DNA from: Maribellus luteus
Lineage (GTDB): Bacteria; Bacteroidota; Bacteroidia; Bacteroidales; Prolixibacteraceae
DNA: 64,000 nucleotides
NCBI RefSeq assembly: GCF_003576475.1
Contig: NZ_QWGR01000008.1
Coordinates: forward strand, 1-64,000
Direction of reading: 5' to 3'
In this document: in pieces, positions 20,429 to 29,175 of the stretch
Layout: each line of letters begins with the position of its first letter
Position numbering within the stretch: the stretch's first letter is position 1
Translations under genes and position numbers: made by a program
Notes under the pieces: model-generated
What the model saw: only the letters and a program-made list of their open reading frames with translations
Told to the model about the DNA's origin: nothing
Database searches by the model: none

Positions 20429-22774
20429 TTAAAAAGGATAACCGATTGCAAAGTTCAGGTTGAAATCGTCTCCGGTGAGTTTCCGGGTGCCAATGATCCA
20501 CCTTTTGCCAGCCTCAGCAGACGGATCGCGTAATTTCATTCCCAAATCGAAGCGCAGGATAAAATAATTCAGGTTGAAACGAAAACCGGTACCTGTACCA
20601 ACTGCAATCTGTTTATAAAACTCATTTATGTGAAAGCGAACACCTTCTCTTTTGTAATATTTGTTGATGGCCCAAATGTTTCCGGCATCCAGAAAGAGCG
20701 CTCCTTCCATTCTCCCAATCAGGTTGTAACGATACTCCAGATTGGCTTCAATCTTTAAGTCAGACGATTGGTTGGGGTAAAAGCCATCGGGAGCTTTATA
20801 ATTACCAGGTCCCAGCGACCTCACCTGCCAGGCACGTATGCCGTTGGCACCTCCGGCAAAATACTGCTTCTCGAAAGGCAGCAATCCTGAATTCCCATAA
20901 GGGAAACCAATACCGAAAAAAGCGCGCCCCACAATGCTGTTATACTGGTCGATCTCAATGGCTCTGCGAACCTCAATATCGGCCTTCAGGTATTGGGCAA
21001 ACGGGGTTCCCAGATACCGGTAGTATTCGATCAGGCTGTTTTCGTAGTTTGGATCCTGATATTTACTCCGCCCGGTGATTTTAGACAAAGCCCACAATGA
21101 GTTTCCAGCCGATTCAACATTCAACCGAGCATAGGTGTAATTGCTTTTCACGCCTAAATGCTGATTGTTGTATACCAGCGAGTAGTTTGTGGCAAAAATA
21201 AAATGATCGGTAAAACTACTTTTGATGTACAAATCCTGAATAGAATCAATAAAAGCCTGATCAAATTCAAATAAATGGACAAAATTAACGTCCATCAAAT
21301 TCCACAAATGGCTGAAGTTTTGTGACGTTTTCCAGTCGTATCCAAATCTTAGGTTGGTGATGGTTCGTGTGTATTCCGGCCTTCGCTGGTAGTTAAAGCC
21401 CATGTTTAACACCGTTTTCGGAAGGTTCTTTTCAAAGCTTCGGATAAACTTACCAGGCCCCAGCAACTTGGGAATATTCAAACTGTTCTCGATACCAAAT
21501 TCGCGTGTATTAAACGACTCTGAACCATTATCCACCTGCCGCTGCATTCGCTCAACAGCACCTTTTAAACGGATCTGAAAAACCTCGGCCCCCCGAAACA
21601 AATTCCGGTGCTGGTAGTAAATGTTTCCTGCCACCCCGAGGTTTCCCGAGGTATTGGTCCCTTCCAGGTCGAGTGATATTGATTGTTTACTTAGTGGCGA
21701 CAAACGCACATTACAGTCCAGCAAGTTGGAGTAAGGATTATCTGCAGCCTCTTCAAACTGAATATCAACATACCTGAACTGCCTCAAGCGGTTCAGCGCG
21801 TTAAACGTATTTTCTACATCGGTAGCGTTGTATAAATCGCCACTTTGCATTTGTGTGGTCCGTCGAAAAAGATTGGCCGGATAGTAAATCGAAGGAGCCA
21901 GAAACAACCTGGCATTGTCCCACTCAAGGGTATCGGCAAATACATTGGCAGCCTTGCCCTGAGAAAGATTAGGCGCTGTTCCCGGAATAATGGAATAATA
22001 GAAATTATTGAAATAATAGGGCCGGAGTATTTTTGTAGAATCAACCTGCGAATTTCTCGTTTCGCCAATATACAAATCCAGCGCTACACGTTTTTCAAGT
22101 TGCGTGGTATCGGCTTTGTACCTTACCTGGTTTTTGGAAAAATAAAAATATCCCTTGTCCCGGTACAACTTTACGATCCGCTCCTGCTGTTTTTGTAAAT
22201 CATAAATATCAAAAGGAACTCCTCTCTTAAATTGAAGGCTCATGGAATCTTTCTTGAAAATCTCCTCCAGTTTTGGCGTGGCAAAATGATAACGGACATC
22301 GTTTATCGTGTACCTTTCGCCCGTTTCGATGTTGAAGGTCAGCTTCGCCTTTTTCTTTTTATCTTTTAGGTCCAGTCCACTCGTAATATCTGCGCGGTAA
22401 TATCCTTTGTTATCGAGGTATTGCTTTAACTGTTCTTTCGACCGGTCTGTCATCACCTCGTCGTACAGTTGCGGTGCTTCCCCAATTCGCTTCAGCCAGT
22501 CGTCCGTTTTCTTTTTCGACGACATATTGTACAATATCAGGTAAAACTTTACAAACCCAAGTATCTTGTAATTTTCCTTCTGCCGGATAAATGATTTGGC
22601 TTCGTCCTTGTTTATCTCTGGATTATCCACCTCCAGTTCCACTTTATTCAAAAGATACTTATCCTCGGGAACAAATCTCGTGGTTGAACAGGAAGCAAGT
22701 ATCAACACGGCCAACACGCCAATAAAACCCTTCCCAATCCTTTCGGTGATATAACGGTATAAAATCAAATTCAA
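20429..22774 (-). CDS. tamL: TamL-type outer-membrane assembly lipoprotein (BamA/Omp85 family)
   Basis: About 780 residues. A hydrophobic stretch leads to a lipobox (LILASC), so it is a lipoprotein. Periplasmic POTRA-like repeats follow (FNIETGERYTINDVRYHF is one), then a long beta-barrel ending in FNLNFAIGYPF with a C-terminal aromatic residue. The barrel contains GGANGIRAWQVRSLGPG, matching the VRGF-type loop of Omp85 proteins. TamL is the Bacteroidota lipoprotein relative of BamA/TamA and acts in outer-membrane protein assembly. The frame stays open upstream to 22984, but that part overlaps the divergent trmH and its promoter. No ATG is available near the lipobox, so I take TTG at 22774; TTG at 22768 or ATT at 22786 are alternatives. 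Confidence 0.85.
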   Translation of the reverse strand: MNLILYRYITERIGKGFIGVLAVLILASCSTTRFVPEDKYLLNKVELEVDNPEINKDEAKSFIRQKENYKILGFVKFYLILYNMSSKKKTDDWLKRIGEAPQLYDEVMTDRSKEQLKQYLDNKGYYRADITSGLDLKDKKKKAKLTFNIETGERYTINDVRYHFATPKLEEIFKKDSMSLQFKRGVPFDIYDLQKQQERIVKLYRDKGYFYFSKNQVRYKADTTQLEKRVALDLYIGETRNSQVDSTKILRPYYFNNFYYSIIPGTAPNLSQGKAANVFADTLEWDNARLFLAPSIYYPANLFRRTTQMQSGDLYNATDVENTFNALNRLRQFRYVDIQFEEAADNPYSNLLDCNVRLSPLSKQSISLDLEGTNTSGNLGVAGNIYYQHRNLFRGAEVFQIRLKGAVERMQRQVDNGSESFNTREFGIENSLNIPKLLGPGKFIRSFEKNLPKTVLNMGFNYQRRPEYTRTITNLRFGYDWKTSQNFSHLWNLMDVNFVHLFEFDQAFIDSIQDLYIKSSFTDHFIFATNYSLVYNNQHLGVKSNYTYARLNVESAGNSLWALSKITGRSKYQDPNYENSLIEYYRYLGTPFAQYLKADIEVRRAIEIDQYNSIVGRAFFGIGFPYGNSGLLPFEKQYFAGGANGIRAWQVRSLGPGNYKAPDGFYPNQSSDLKIEANLEYRYNLIGRMEGALFLDAGNIWAINKYYKREGVRFHINEFYKQIAVGTGTGFRFNLNYFILRFDLGMKLRDPSAEAGKRWIIGTRKLTGDDFNLNFAIGYPF

Positions 22775-22789
22775 ATTTCTTTTAATGCA

Positions 22790-22797
22790 CAAAAATA
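22790..22797 (-). promoter_or_regulatory. Probable -7 box of the tamL promoter
   Basis: TATTTTTG on the minus strand matches TAnnTTTG and lies 16 bp upstream of the proposed TTG start at 22774. Transcripts would have a leader of only about ten bases. Its position rules out the longer upstream reading of tamL. Confidence 0.5.
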
Positions 22798-22862
22798 AAG
22801 AAGACTTTTTAACAGAAACAGTAACTTTACTCCAAATAATATACGAAGGTGATTTTTTCTCG

Positions 22863-23636
22863 ATGATAAGTAAATCAAAAATCAAACAACTTTCTTCGCT
22901 TGCGATAAAAAAATACAGAAACAGTGCAGGTTTGTTCCTGGTTGAAGGTGATAAAATGGTACTGGAACTGGCAAAATCGCACATTGGTATTGCAGAACTT
23001 ATTGTAACCGGCGAATTTGAGCAGTCGGTTCACAACCATGGTCTGCGGGCCGAAACCATTACCCTTGTCAGCAAAGATGAGTTAAAAAAGGTAAGCCTGT
23101 TAAAAACGCCTCAAAACAGTCTGGCTGTTTGCCGCATACCCGAACAGAAACCGCTTCCGGAAACCTTGTCTGACGACCTGACGCTTTACCTGGATGGCAT
23201 CCAGGATCCGGGAAACATGGGAACAATTATTCGAATCTGTGATTGGTTTGGCATCCGGAATATTTTCTGTTCCGCTGAAACTGTCGATCCGTACAATCCC
23301 AAGGTTATCCAAGCCAGCATGGGATCGTTTGCCAGGGTAAGCGTTACCGAGTGCGATTTTATGCAGTTCAGAACTATCGCCCAAAACTCCGGGGCATGCA
23401 TTTACGGCACTTTTATGGAAGGCTCAAATGTGTACACCGAAAACTTATCCAAAAAATCGGTGCTGGTAATGGGAAATGAAGGGAACGGAATCAGCGATGC
23501 CATTAAGAACGCAGTTGATCAGAAAATCAGTATTCCCAATTTCTCGGAAAATGAACACAAAGCCGAGTCACTCAATGTTTCGGTAGCAACGGCCATTCTT
23601 TGTTCCGAGTTTAAAAGGAGTGTTGGCAGAGTTTAG
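22863..23636 (+). CDS. TrmH/SpoU-family RNA 2'-O-methyltransferase
   Basis: A 257-residue SAM-dependent methyltransferase with the knotted SPOUT fold, acting on the 2'-OH of tRNA or rRNA. The N-terminal substrate-binding part (about 1-90) includes KKYRNSAGLFLVEGDKMV. The catalytic domain has the three SpoU motifs: LDGIQDPGNMGTIIRICDWFG, VLVMGNEGNGIS, and IPNFSENEHKAESLNVSVA. The ATG at 22863 (MISKSKIKQLSSL) is chosen over one at 22785, which would overlap the tamL promoter and adds a segment unlike the family. The target nucleotide is unknown. The stop codon is followed directly by low-complexity repeats. Confidence 0.92.
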   Translation: MISKSKIKQLSSLAIKKYRNSAGLFLVEGDKMVLELAKSHIGIAELIVTGEFEQSVHNHGLRAETITLVSKDELKKVSLLKTPQNSLAVCRIPEQKPLPETLSDDLTLYLDGIQDPGNMGTIIRICDWFGIRNIFCSAETVDPYNPKVIQASMGSFARVSVTECDFMQFRTIAQNSGACIYGTFMEGSNVYTENLSKKSVLVMGNEGNGISDAIKNAVDQKISIPNFSENEHKAESLNVSVATAILCSEFKRSVGRV

Positions 23637-24254
23637 TGTTTAGAGTTTAAAGTTCAGAGTGATCTGCAACACAGCAATACGGCGACATAGCAACACCGAA
23701 CTTCAGGCTATTGCTAAATTGTGAAACTGTTAAATTGCAAAGGGCATGAGGCAAAGGGCATGGAGGACAACTCTGAACCCTGAACGTTGAACTCTGAACT
23801 ACAGGCTGCGAGCTTAGAGCTTCGAGTAAAACACCGCATCACAGCAACACCTTTCCTTCAGATTGCTTCTCCGTCCGTCGGCTGCCGGACGAATCGCAAT
23901 GACGTCCGGTTTTGTTTTCGTTTGGCAGCGGACATAGGGTGTCGTAACTGGAAATTGTCAGCTGCTGTCCGCTGCCCGAATACCTCCGCTTTGGTGTCAT
24001 GGCGAGCGTGCGAAGCCAACTCTTTCGAAGGAAATTGTCAAACTGCAAAACAAGCTAAGCTACGAGCTGTTAGCCACAAGCTTCAAGTTTGTCAGGTATT
24101 CATTTCCCAACTGAATACTGAATACTGAGACTGTAAACTGCGACTACAGCACCCCCTCCGTCATTCCGACGTCAAAGCCGCCTGAATTCTTCGTCCCCCT
24201 GAATGGGAACAAACAAGCTCCCCGTTTTTGGAAACCATGGGTACACCGGAAGAA
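23637..24254. repeat. Intergenic low-complexity and REP-like sequence
   Basis: No gene. The DNA starts at the trmH stop with GTTTAGAGTTTAAAGTTCAG-type words, then holds repeated short words (CAACACAGCAATAC, CTGAACCCTGAACG, GCTGCGAGCTTAGAGCTTCG). At 23859-23907 CAGATTGCTTC and GCAATGACG flank a palindromic core, and at 23996-24018 a GTCATGGCGAGCGTGCGAAG motif appears; both resemble widespread REP/ERIC-type palindromic sequences. Related words occur at 42090-42269 and more loosely at 59694-59910. Confidence 0.6.
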
Positions 24255-24489
24255 GTAAGCATTCACTAAAAGGAAATGGCGATGACATCCGAGGAAATAA
24301 GCATTCACTAAAAGGAAACTACGATGACATCTGAGGAAATAAGCATTCACTAAAAGGAAACTGCGATGACATCCGAGGAAGTAAGCATTCACTAAAAGGA
24401 AACTGCGATGACATCCGAGGAAGTAAGCATTCACTAAAAGGAAATGGCGATGACATCAGAAGAAGTAAGCATTCATCAAAAGGAAATTG
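24255..24489. repeat. 42-bp tandem repeat, about 5.6 copies
   Basis: Copies start at 24255, 24297, 24339, 24381, 24423 and 24465 (partial), exactly 42 bp apart. Each opens with (G/A)TAAGCATTCACTAAAAGG and continues with CGATGACATC(C/T)GAGGAA. They differ at only a few bases. Since 42 is a multiple of three, the minus strand shows a 14-residue periodic frame, but this lacks a ribosome-binding site and family resemblance, so I treat it as non-coding. It sits between trmH and lpxL, both of which end here. Confidence 0.92.
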
Positions 24490-24559
24490 ACCGCTCAGAG
24501 CGTAACAATTGACCGCTTGAACTCAAACAATGCCTGCTCAGCTTGCAACAATAAGCAAG

Positions 24560-25504
24560 TTAAAGGGTAAGCTCTATGTTCTCCGGACGTTTATGCTTCC
24601 ATCTCCGGTGCGACCAAAGGTAAAGCTCCGGTGCTTCATGAATAATTTCTTCCATTTTCCGGATGTAGGCCAGCAAAATATCTTTATGCTGAAGTTTGCC
24701 CGGCTCTTTAATCAACAATTCCACATTGGCTTCATAATGTCCCCTGCCGGTCTTTTTCATGTAAACAAAAACAATGGGCTGGTTGGTTTTAATCGCGATC
24801 TTCTCGGGCCCGATAAAAAACGGAGCTTCGCGGTTTAAAAAATACGTCCAGAATGGTGAGTCAGCCGGCGGAGTCTGGTCGGAGGCAAGCCACAAAGTAC
24901 TCGGAATATTGTTTTTCATGTATTCGAGTAAAGCCCTTGCTATTTTGTGAATAGGAATTGATTCTCCGCCCCATTTTTCGCGCGAATGCAAAATAAAATG
25001 TTCCATGGCACTGTTGCCACGAAGCGGGCTGTAAACCATCAAAAGCTTATGCTTTGACTTGGCCTGCAAATAACTCCCCCACTCCCAGTTACTGTAATGA
25101 AACCCCAGAGTGATCATACTCTTTCCTTCGTCGGCAATGGCATTTCCAATTTCAAGGCCTTTAATCTTCACCCGCTTCTCCATATCTGCTACCGTCATAC
25201 TGTGAAGCTTTACTGTTTCCAGCGAAAAATCGCAAAAGTGACGGTAAAACTTCCCTGTAATCGCTTTAATTTCCTCCTCCGTTTTTTCGGGGAATGCATA
25301 AGAAAGGTTTTCGAAGATTACCTTCTTCCGGTATCTTACAACGTACCTCAAAACAACGTACATACAATCGGAAATCAGGTACAAAACGGGAAACGGTAAA
25401 AACGAGATTATTTTTAGCAACAGTACCAGTATCTTGTTCAATACTCTTCGTAGAAAACTTTCGTAATACCTGCTGTCTTTTTTAACTAAATCTTTATCAA
25501 CCAT
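24560..25504 (-). CDS. Lipid A biosynthesis acyltransferase, LpxL/HtrB family
   Basis: A 314-residue inner-membrane-associated acyltransferase that adds a secondary acyl chain to lipid A or a related lipid, using acyl-ACP. After an N-terminal hydrophobic anchor (about 22-58), the catalytic His136 and Glu141 lie in the HYSNWE box (H-x4-E/D). The downstream SDQTPPADSPFWTYFLNREAPF segment is the second family motif, and the end is basic (SHRRWKHKRPE). Bacteroidota often have one such enzyme, giving penta-acylated lipid A. The repeats downstream separate it from trmH, and porT lies upstream in the same direction about 185 bp away. Confidence 0.92.
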   Translation of the reverse strand: MVDKDLVKKDSRYYESFLRRVLNKILVLLLKIISFLPFPVLYLISDCMYVVLRYVVRYRKKVIFENLSYAFPEKTEEEIKAITGKFYRHFCDFSLETVKLHSMTVADMEKRVKIKGLEIGNAIADEGKSMITLGFHYSNWEWGSYLQAKSKHKLLMVYSPLRGNSAMEHFILHSREKWGGESIPIHKIARALLEYMKNNIPSTLWLASDQTPPADSPFWTYFLNREAPFFIGPEKIAIKTNQPIVFVYMKKTGRGHYEANVELLIKEPGKLQHKDILLAYIRKMEEIIHEAPELYLWSHRRWKHKRPENIELTL

Positions 25505-25689
25505 ACTTTGTAAATTATCCGGTTAACGAAAAGGCCAACCGTGTCGTCATTTTTCAGGCCAAACTACCTTTCTGTAATTTCTTCTGCAAAGATGAAGAAA
25601 ATACCATTCACGAAAAAGACAAAACGAATAAAGCAAAACATAGCTCGTTTTACGACTCAATTATTGCATCAACAGCAACAGCTGTCAAT

Positions 25690-26475
25690 TTATTCAAAAT
25701 GGAAGGAAAGGGTAAAGATCTTCGAGCGTAATTCTTTAATGGATTTAGCATACATTCCTTTCTGGACCCCACCAGGTAAGCCTCCCAGTTGGTCATTCAG
25801 TCCAAAACTGAATTTAGCCTCTACCGAAAAGCGGAAGAACGGGAAATAATGATCCCAGCCACCACCCACTTCGGCATAAAACCCGCCACCTTTTAACTTA
25901 ACAAGGTCTTCCTGGGCTGTTTTTGAAATATCGTGCCGGTATGCACCGCCCAATATTACATAAGGACGATCGTTATTTATTCTTCTTGCTTTGTATTTCA
26001 GAAGCAATGGGAAATCCAAAAAAGTAGATTTTATGGAATAATATTCTGCAGCCTGCGTGTAATTGTTGATGTCATAAACAGGAACATTGTAAGTTATCTG
26101 CCGCTCGCCAAACGAAAGTCCCGGTAAAAACCGCAGGTTGAAATCTTTCGATAAACGCAGGCTCGAGATAATGCCAACGGTAAATCCCGGAACCAGAGTC
26201 GCAACATCGGAGTGAATATAGCCACCTGAAGATCTTTCGGGAATATTATTGACTAATTCATCAGGAATGTCACTTGGACTGATTCCCGCAAGATCAGTAT
26301 TTTCATAATTAACGATGTTAAAGTCAAGCGTATTCACACCAATCGTAAAACCAAAGTGGATCAATTTATCATCAAAGGTCGTCAGATAATTGATCTTTTG
26401 TTTTTGGGCGATGACAGCTCCTCCCGCAACGATTAAAAGTATGAACAGAATAATTTTCTTCACTGTAATTGGCAA
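25690..26475 (-). CDS. porT: PorT-family outer-membrane protein (type IX secretion)
   Basis: A 261-residue small beta-barrel protein with a signal peptide (hydrophobic to about residue 20, cleavage after VIAQ-like residues). The body alternates polar and hydrophobic residues, with LIHFGFTIGVNTLDFNI, YKARRINNDRPYVILGGAYR and FRFSVEAKFSFGLNDQLGG, and ends in FTLSFHFE with a terminal aromatic strand, as in PorT of Porphyromonas. PorT is required for T9SS secretion. It lies 58 bp downstream of the menG gene, the same menG-porT neighbourhood as in several Bacteroidota. It should support export of CTD proteins such as the giant protein at 33310-40044. Confidence 0.88.
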   Translation of the reverse strand: MPITVKKIILFILLIVAGGAVIAQKQKINYLTTFDDKLIHFGFTIGVNTLDFNIVNYENTDLAGISPSDIPDELVNNIPERSSGGYIHSDVATLVPGFTVGIISSLRLSKDFNLRFLPGLSFGERQITYNVPVYDINNYTQAAEYYSIKSTFLDFPLLLKYKARRINNDRPYVILGGAYRHDISKTAQEDLVKLKGGGFYAEVGGGWDHYFPFFRFSVEAKFSFGLNDQLGGLPGGVQKGMYAKSIKELRSKIFTLSFHFE

Positions 26476-26533
26476 TTGCTTATCTTCTCAAACGCTAAAA
26501 AGTGTAAATATTGTATTCTTTTTTGTTATTCCG

Positions 26534-27262
26534 CTAATTTTTAGGTTTATGAGCTTCATAAATCGAAGCAATCCCAAAAGTTTGCCGGAAGCACCGGTTA
26601 TCCGCAAAACCCACCTTTTTCAAGATAGCTAAAAAATCATCGCCATCCGGAAATTCATTCACCGACTCAGGTAAATAAGTATACGCACTTTTGTCTTTCG
26701 AAACCATTCGGCCGATTGCCGGAAGAATGTATTTAAAGTAGAACTGGTAAATCTGCCTGAACGGTGTTTTTTGGGGTTTGGAAAACTCGAGTACAAAAAA
26801 AGTTCCGCCCGGTTTTATTACCCGGCAAATTTCGGCCAACCCTTTTTCCAGGTTCTCGAAATTGCGAACTCCAAAACCAACAATAGCGGCATCAAACTCA
26901 CCATCGCCAAACGGCAGGTTTTCAGAATCGGCCTTTTGTACCTCTATTTTATCTGAAAGTTGCTTTTTACTGATCTTTTCGCGGGCAACGTTGAGCATTC
27001 CCTCCGAAATGTCGATTCCCACTACTTTTACCGGGCCCAGTTTTGTGGCGGCAACGGCAAAATCGCCGGTACCGGTGGCCACATCCAAAATACGGCCGGG
27101 CTGATAAGCTTTCAGTTTTTTGATGGTACGCTTGCGCCACAACTTATCGATATTCACCGAAAGCAGATGATTTAACAGGTCGTATTTCGGCGAGATATTG
27201 TCAAACATCTCCTCGACCTGCCCTCTTTTCGATTGCTGTGATTGCTTATACGGAAGAGCCAT
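26534..27262 (-). CDS. menG: Demethylmenaquinone methyltransferase (UbiE/MenG)
   Basis: A 242-residue SAM-dependent C-methyltransferase for the last step of menaquinone synthesis. It shows the class I motif LDVATGTGDFAVAA, GIDISEGMLNVAREK, and the UbiE signatures YDLLNHLLSVNIDKLWRK near the start and FGVRNFENLEKGLAEICRV in the middle. Its ATG shares one base with the stop codon of the upstream AIR-synthase-like gene (TAATG), suggesting translational coupling. It is followed closely by porT. I use menG because menaquinone is the usual quinone of this phylum. Confidence 0.94.
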   Translation of the reverse strand: MALPYKQSQQSKRGQVEEMFDNISPKYDLLNHLLSVNIDKLWRKRTIKKLKAYQPGRILDVATGTGDFAVAATKLGPVKVVGIDISEGMLNVAREKISKKQLSDKIEVQKADSENLPFGDGEFDAAIVGFGVRNFENLEKGLAEICRVIKPGGTFFVLEFSKPQKTPFRQIYQFYFKYILPAIGRMVSKDKSAYTYLPESVNEFPDGDDFLAILKKVGFADNRCFRQTFGIASIYEAHKPKN

Positions 27263-28302
27263 TAAACTCCGGCGCTCATTTTATCAATAAACCCCAACGA
27301 CTCGTCGTCGATTCTGATCTCTCCTTTGGTGACGTGTCCCAACGTAAAGAAAGGAACGTTCATTTCGCTCATGGCATCCACAAACTTTTCTTCATCGTTC
27401 GGGTTTACCCCCACCAAAATGCGTCCCATCGCTTCGCCAAACAAAAACGAATCGATACGGGTCTCGGCACTCGTGGTTATATCAAAACCCAACTCGTTGG
27501 GAATAGCCGCCCGAAGCAAGGTGAAAAACAATCCGCCTTTTCCGATCGGACTGGCGCTTTCAATCAAAGCTTCTTCGTGCAGTTTCTTTAAACACTGCTG
27601 AATCTTCAGTTCGTCTTCGATGCTGAAAGCCGGCAGCGGCGATTCCGAAATGCCGTGGTAAAATTCCAGGTATTCCGAAGAATTGATATCATCCACCATC
27701 CTGCCGATCATAAAAATATGATTCCCCTTATTTTTAAAGGAATGTGTTGTTAGCGATGCCCCCGGATTCACCTGCGAAAGCATACTTACAATGATGGTTG
27801 GCGGAACCGGACCATGTTTCGAGAAATGATCGAAACGAATTTTACGGTCCGAAATTTTCAGGTTAAATTTTTGTGCGGCATTCTCCAGGCCCTTTTTTGC
27901 TCCTGAAGCAAGCAAATATCCATTGGGGTCGGCAAAATCGATGTGATACAAAAAGGCACTAACTACACTGGGAGTAGCCCCGTAGCACAACATGTTCCGA
28001 ACTGCCCTTGAAATAAGAATCTCAGTAGCCTTTTGCGGATCGCTCTCCAGGTGATGGTGCAAAGCGTGGGTGCTCATCGCCATTTTGGTGCCATTGTTAT
28101 CCAGGTCAAACAAGCCCGTCTCATCTGTGTCGCTATCCCCGATTGCGTCGGGAGAAATATTGTGCTCACTGAAATCGTTAAAGTAGTTAATGGTCGACAA
28201 ATTTGGATTCACCATTAATGAATAGATCACCTCCTCAATGTTCTCAGGCTCAGGAATACTCTCTATCGTGAATTGTTCCTCTGCTTGGATTGTTTCGCTC
28301 AT
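27262..28302 (-). CDS. AIR-synthase/PurL-like ATP-binding protein
   Basis: A 346-residue protein of the PurM/PurL/SelD/ThiL superfamily, which makes phosphorylated intermediates from ATP and a substrate amide or similar group. The N-terminal lobe has DLDNNGTKMAMSTHALHHHL, and the C-terminal lobe has SPIGKGGLFFTLLRAAIP, matching the glycine-rich AIRS_C motif. The length equals one PurM-like unit, far shorter than PurL (over 1,200 residues). It lacks the glutaminase domain and is therefore unlikely to be FGAM synthase. Co-translation with menG is its only functional clue. I do not know its reaction. Confidence 0.75.
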   Translation of the reverse strand: MSETIQAEEQFTIESIPEPENIEEVIYSLMVNPNLSTINYFNDFSEHNISPDAIGDSDTDETGLFDLDNNGTKMAMSTHALHHHLESDPQKATEILISRAVRNMLCYGATPSVVSAFLYHIDFADPNGYLLASGAKKGLENAAQKFNLKISDRKIRFDHFSKHGPVPPTIIVSMLSQVNPGASLTTHSFKNKGNHIFMIGRMVDDINSSEYLEFYHGISESPLPAFSIEDELKIQQCLKKLHEEALIESASPIGKGGLFFTLLRAAIPNELGFDITTSAETRIDSFLFGEAMGRILVGVNPNDEEKFVDAMSEMNVPFFTLGHVTKGEIRIDDESLGFIDKMSAGV

Positions 28303-28333
28303 ATGCCTTGTTATTTCAGATACTAAGTACGAA

Positions 28334-28341
28334 CAAAGGTA
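28334..28341 (-). promoter_or_regulatory. Probable -7 box for the AIR-like/menG/porT operon
   Basis: TACCTTTG on the minus strand matches TAnnTTTG, 32 bp upstream of the AIR-like start. No TTG is seen at the ideal spacing. A TAATTTCG box for the divergent SDR gene lies in the same 110-bp gap. Confidence 0.5.
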
Positions 28342-28413
28342 ATTAAGTCCCTTGTTTCTCCATAAAAATAGATGTTTTTTTTAATTTCGCATCACGTCAA
28401 AATTATTTCAAAA

Positions 28414-29175
28414 ATGAACAAAATTGCTTTAATCACAGGTGCTACTGCAGGTATTGGCAGGGCAACTGCCAGAGCCCTCGCGGCAAATGGGTTTGATCTC
28501 ATACTTACCGGCCGCAGAAAAGATCGTTTGGATGAACTGGAAACAGAAATCAAAAAAACAAGCAATTGCCGGGTTATTACCCTGAATTTTGACATCCGAA
28601 ATCTTGACGAAACAACCCAGGCATACAACGCATTGCCGGAAGAATGGAAGGCAGTTGATGTGCTGATCAACAACGCAGGGCTGGCTGTTGGCATGGAGCC
28701 CATACAGGAAGGTTTTGTCGATGACTGGGAACGCATGATCGACACCAATGTAAAAGGCTTGCTTTACATCACACGTTTGGTTTCTCCGCAAATGGTGAAA
28801 CAGGGATCCGGGCATATTGTAAACATTTCTTCCATAGCAGGAAAAGAAGCCTATGCCAAAGGAAACGTTTATTGCGCCACCAAACATGCCGTGCAGGCTC
28901 TTACCCAGGGAATGCGTATCGATCTTTTGCAACACGGAATTAAAGTAAGCTCAGTGGCTCCTGGCGCTGTTGAAACAGAGTTCTCGGTGGTGCGTTTTAA
29001 AGGCGACAATGATAAAGCTGATGGTGTTTACAAAGGTTTTACCCCATTGTTTGCGGAAGACATTGCAGAAACGATCCTTTTTATTGTTACAAGGCCACCG
29101 CATGTAAACATCGACGATGTGTTAATTATGCCAACCGCTCAGGCCTTCACCCGGCAATTTCACCGCGAGGAATAA
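28414..29175 (+). CDS. SDR-family NAD(P)-dependent oxidoreductase (YdfG-like)
   Basis: A 253-residue classical short-chain dehydrogenase. The N-terminal ITGATAGIGRATARALA is the dinucleotide-binding motif and TGRRKDR marks NADP preference (basic residues after the second strand). INNAGLA is the central motif. Catalytic residues are in VNISSIAGKEAYAKGNVYCATKHA (Ser, then Tyr-x3-Lys). The C-terminal HVNIDDVLIMPTAQA is typical of the YdfG/3-hydroxy-acid dehydrogenase subgroup. The ATG at 28414 fits the family start; an in-frame ATG at 28372 adds a poorly conserved hydrophobic extension. It overlaps the convergent glycosyltransferase end by 16 bp. Confidence 0.92.
   Translation: MNKIALITGATAGIGRATARALAANGFDLILTGRRKDRLDELETEIKKTSNCRVITLNFDIRNLDETTQAYNALPEEWKAVDVLINNAGLAVGMEPIQEGFVDDWERMIDTNVKGLLYITRLVSPQMVKQGSGHIVNISSIAGKEAYAKGNVYCATKHAVQALTQGMRIDLLQHGIKVSSVAPGAVETEFSVVRFKGDNDKADGVYKGFTPLFAEDIAETILFIVTRPPHVNIDDVLIMPTAQAFTRQFHREE

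Noticed and set aside
22775-22984. 70-codon N-terminal extension of tamL
   Set aside because: It would put a long stretch before the lipobox and overlap the trmH start and the tamL -7 box.
24144-24434. Minus-strand frame with a 14-residue period across the 42-bp array
   Set aside because: The open frame follows from a repeat length divisible by three; no start signal and no known protein resembles it.
24255-24489. CRISPR array in the 42-bp repeats
   Set aside because: Copies join directly with no unique spacers, and there is no cas gene in the window.
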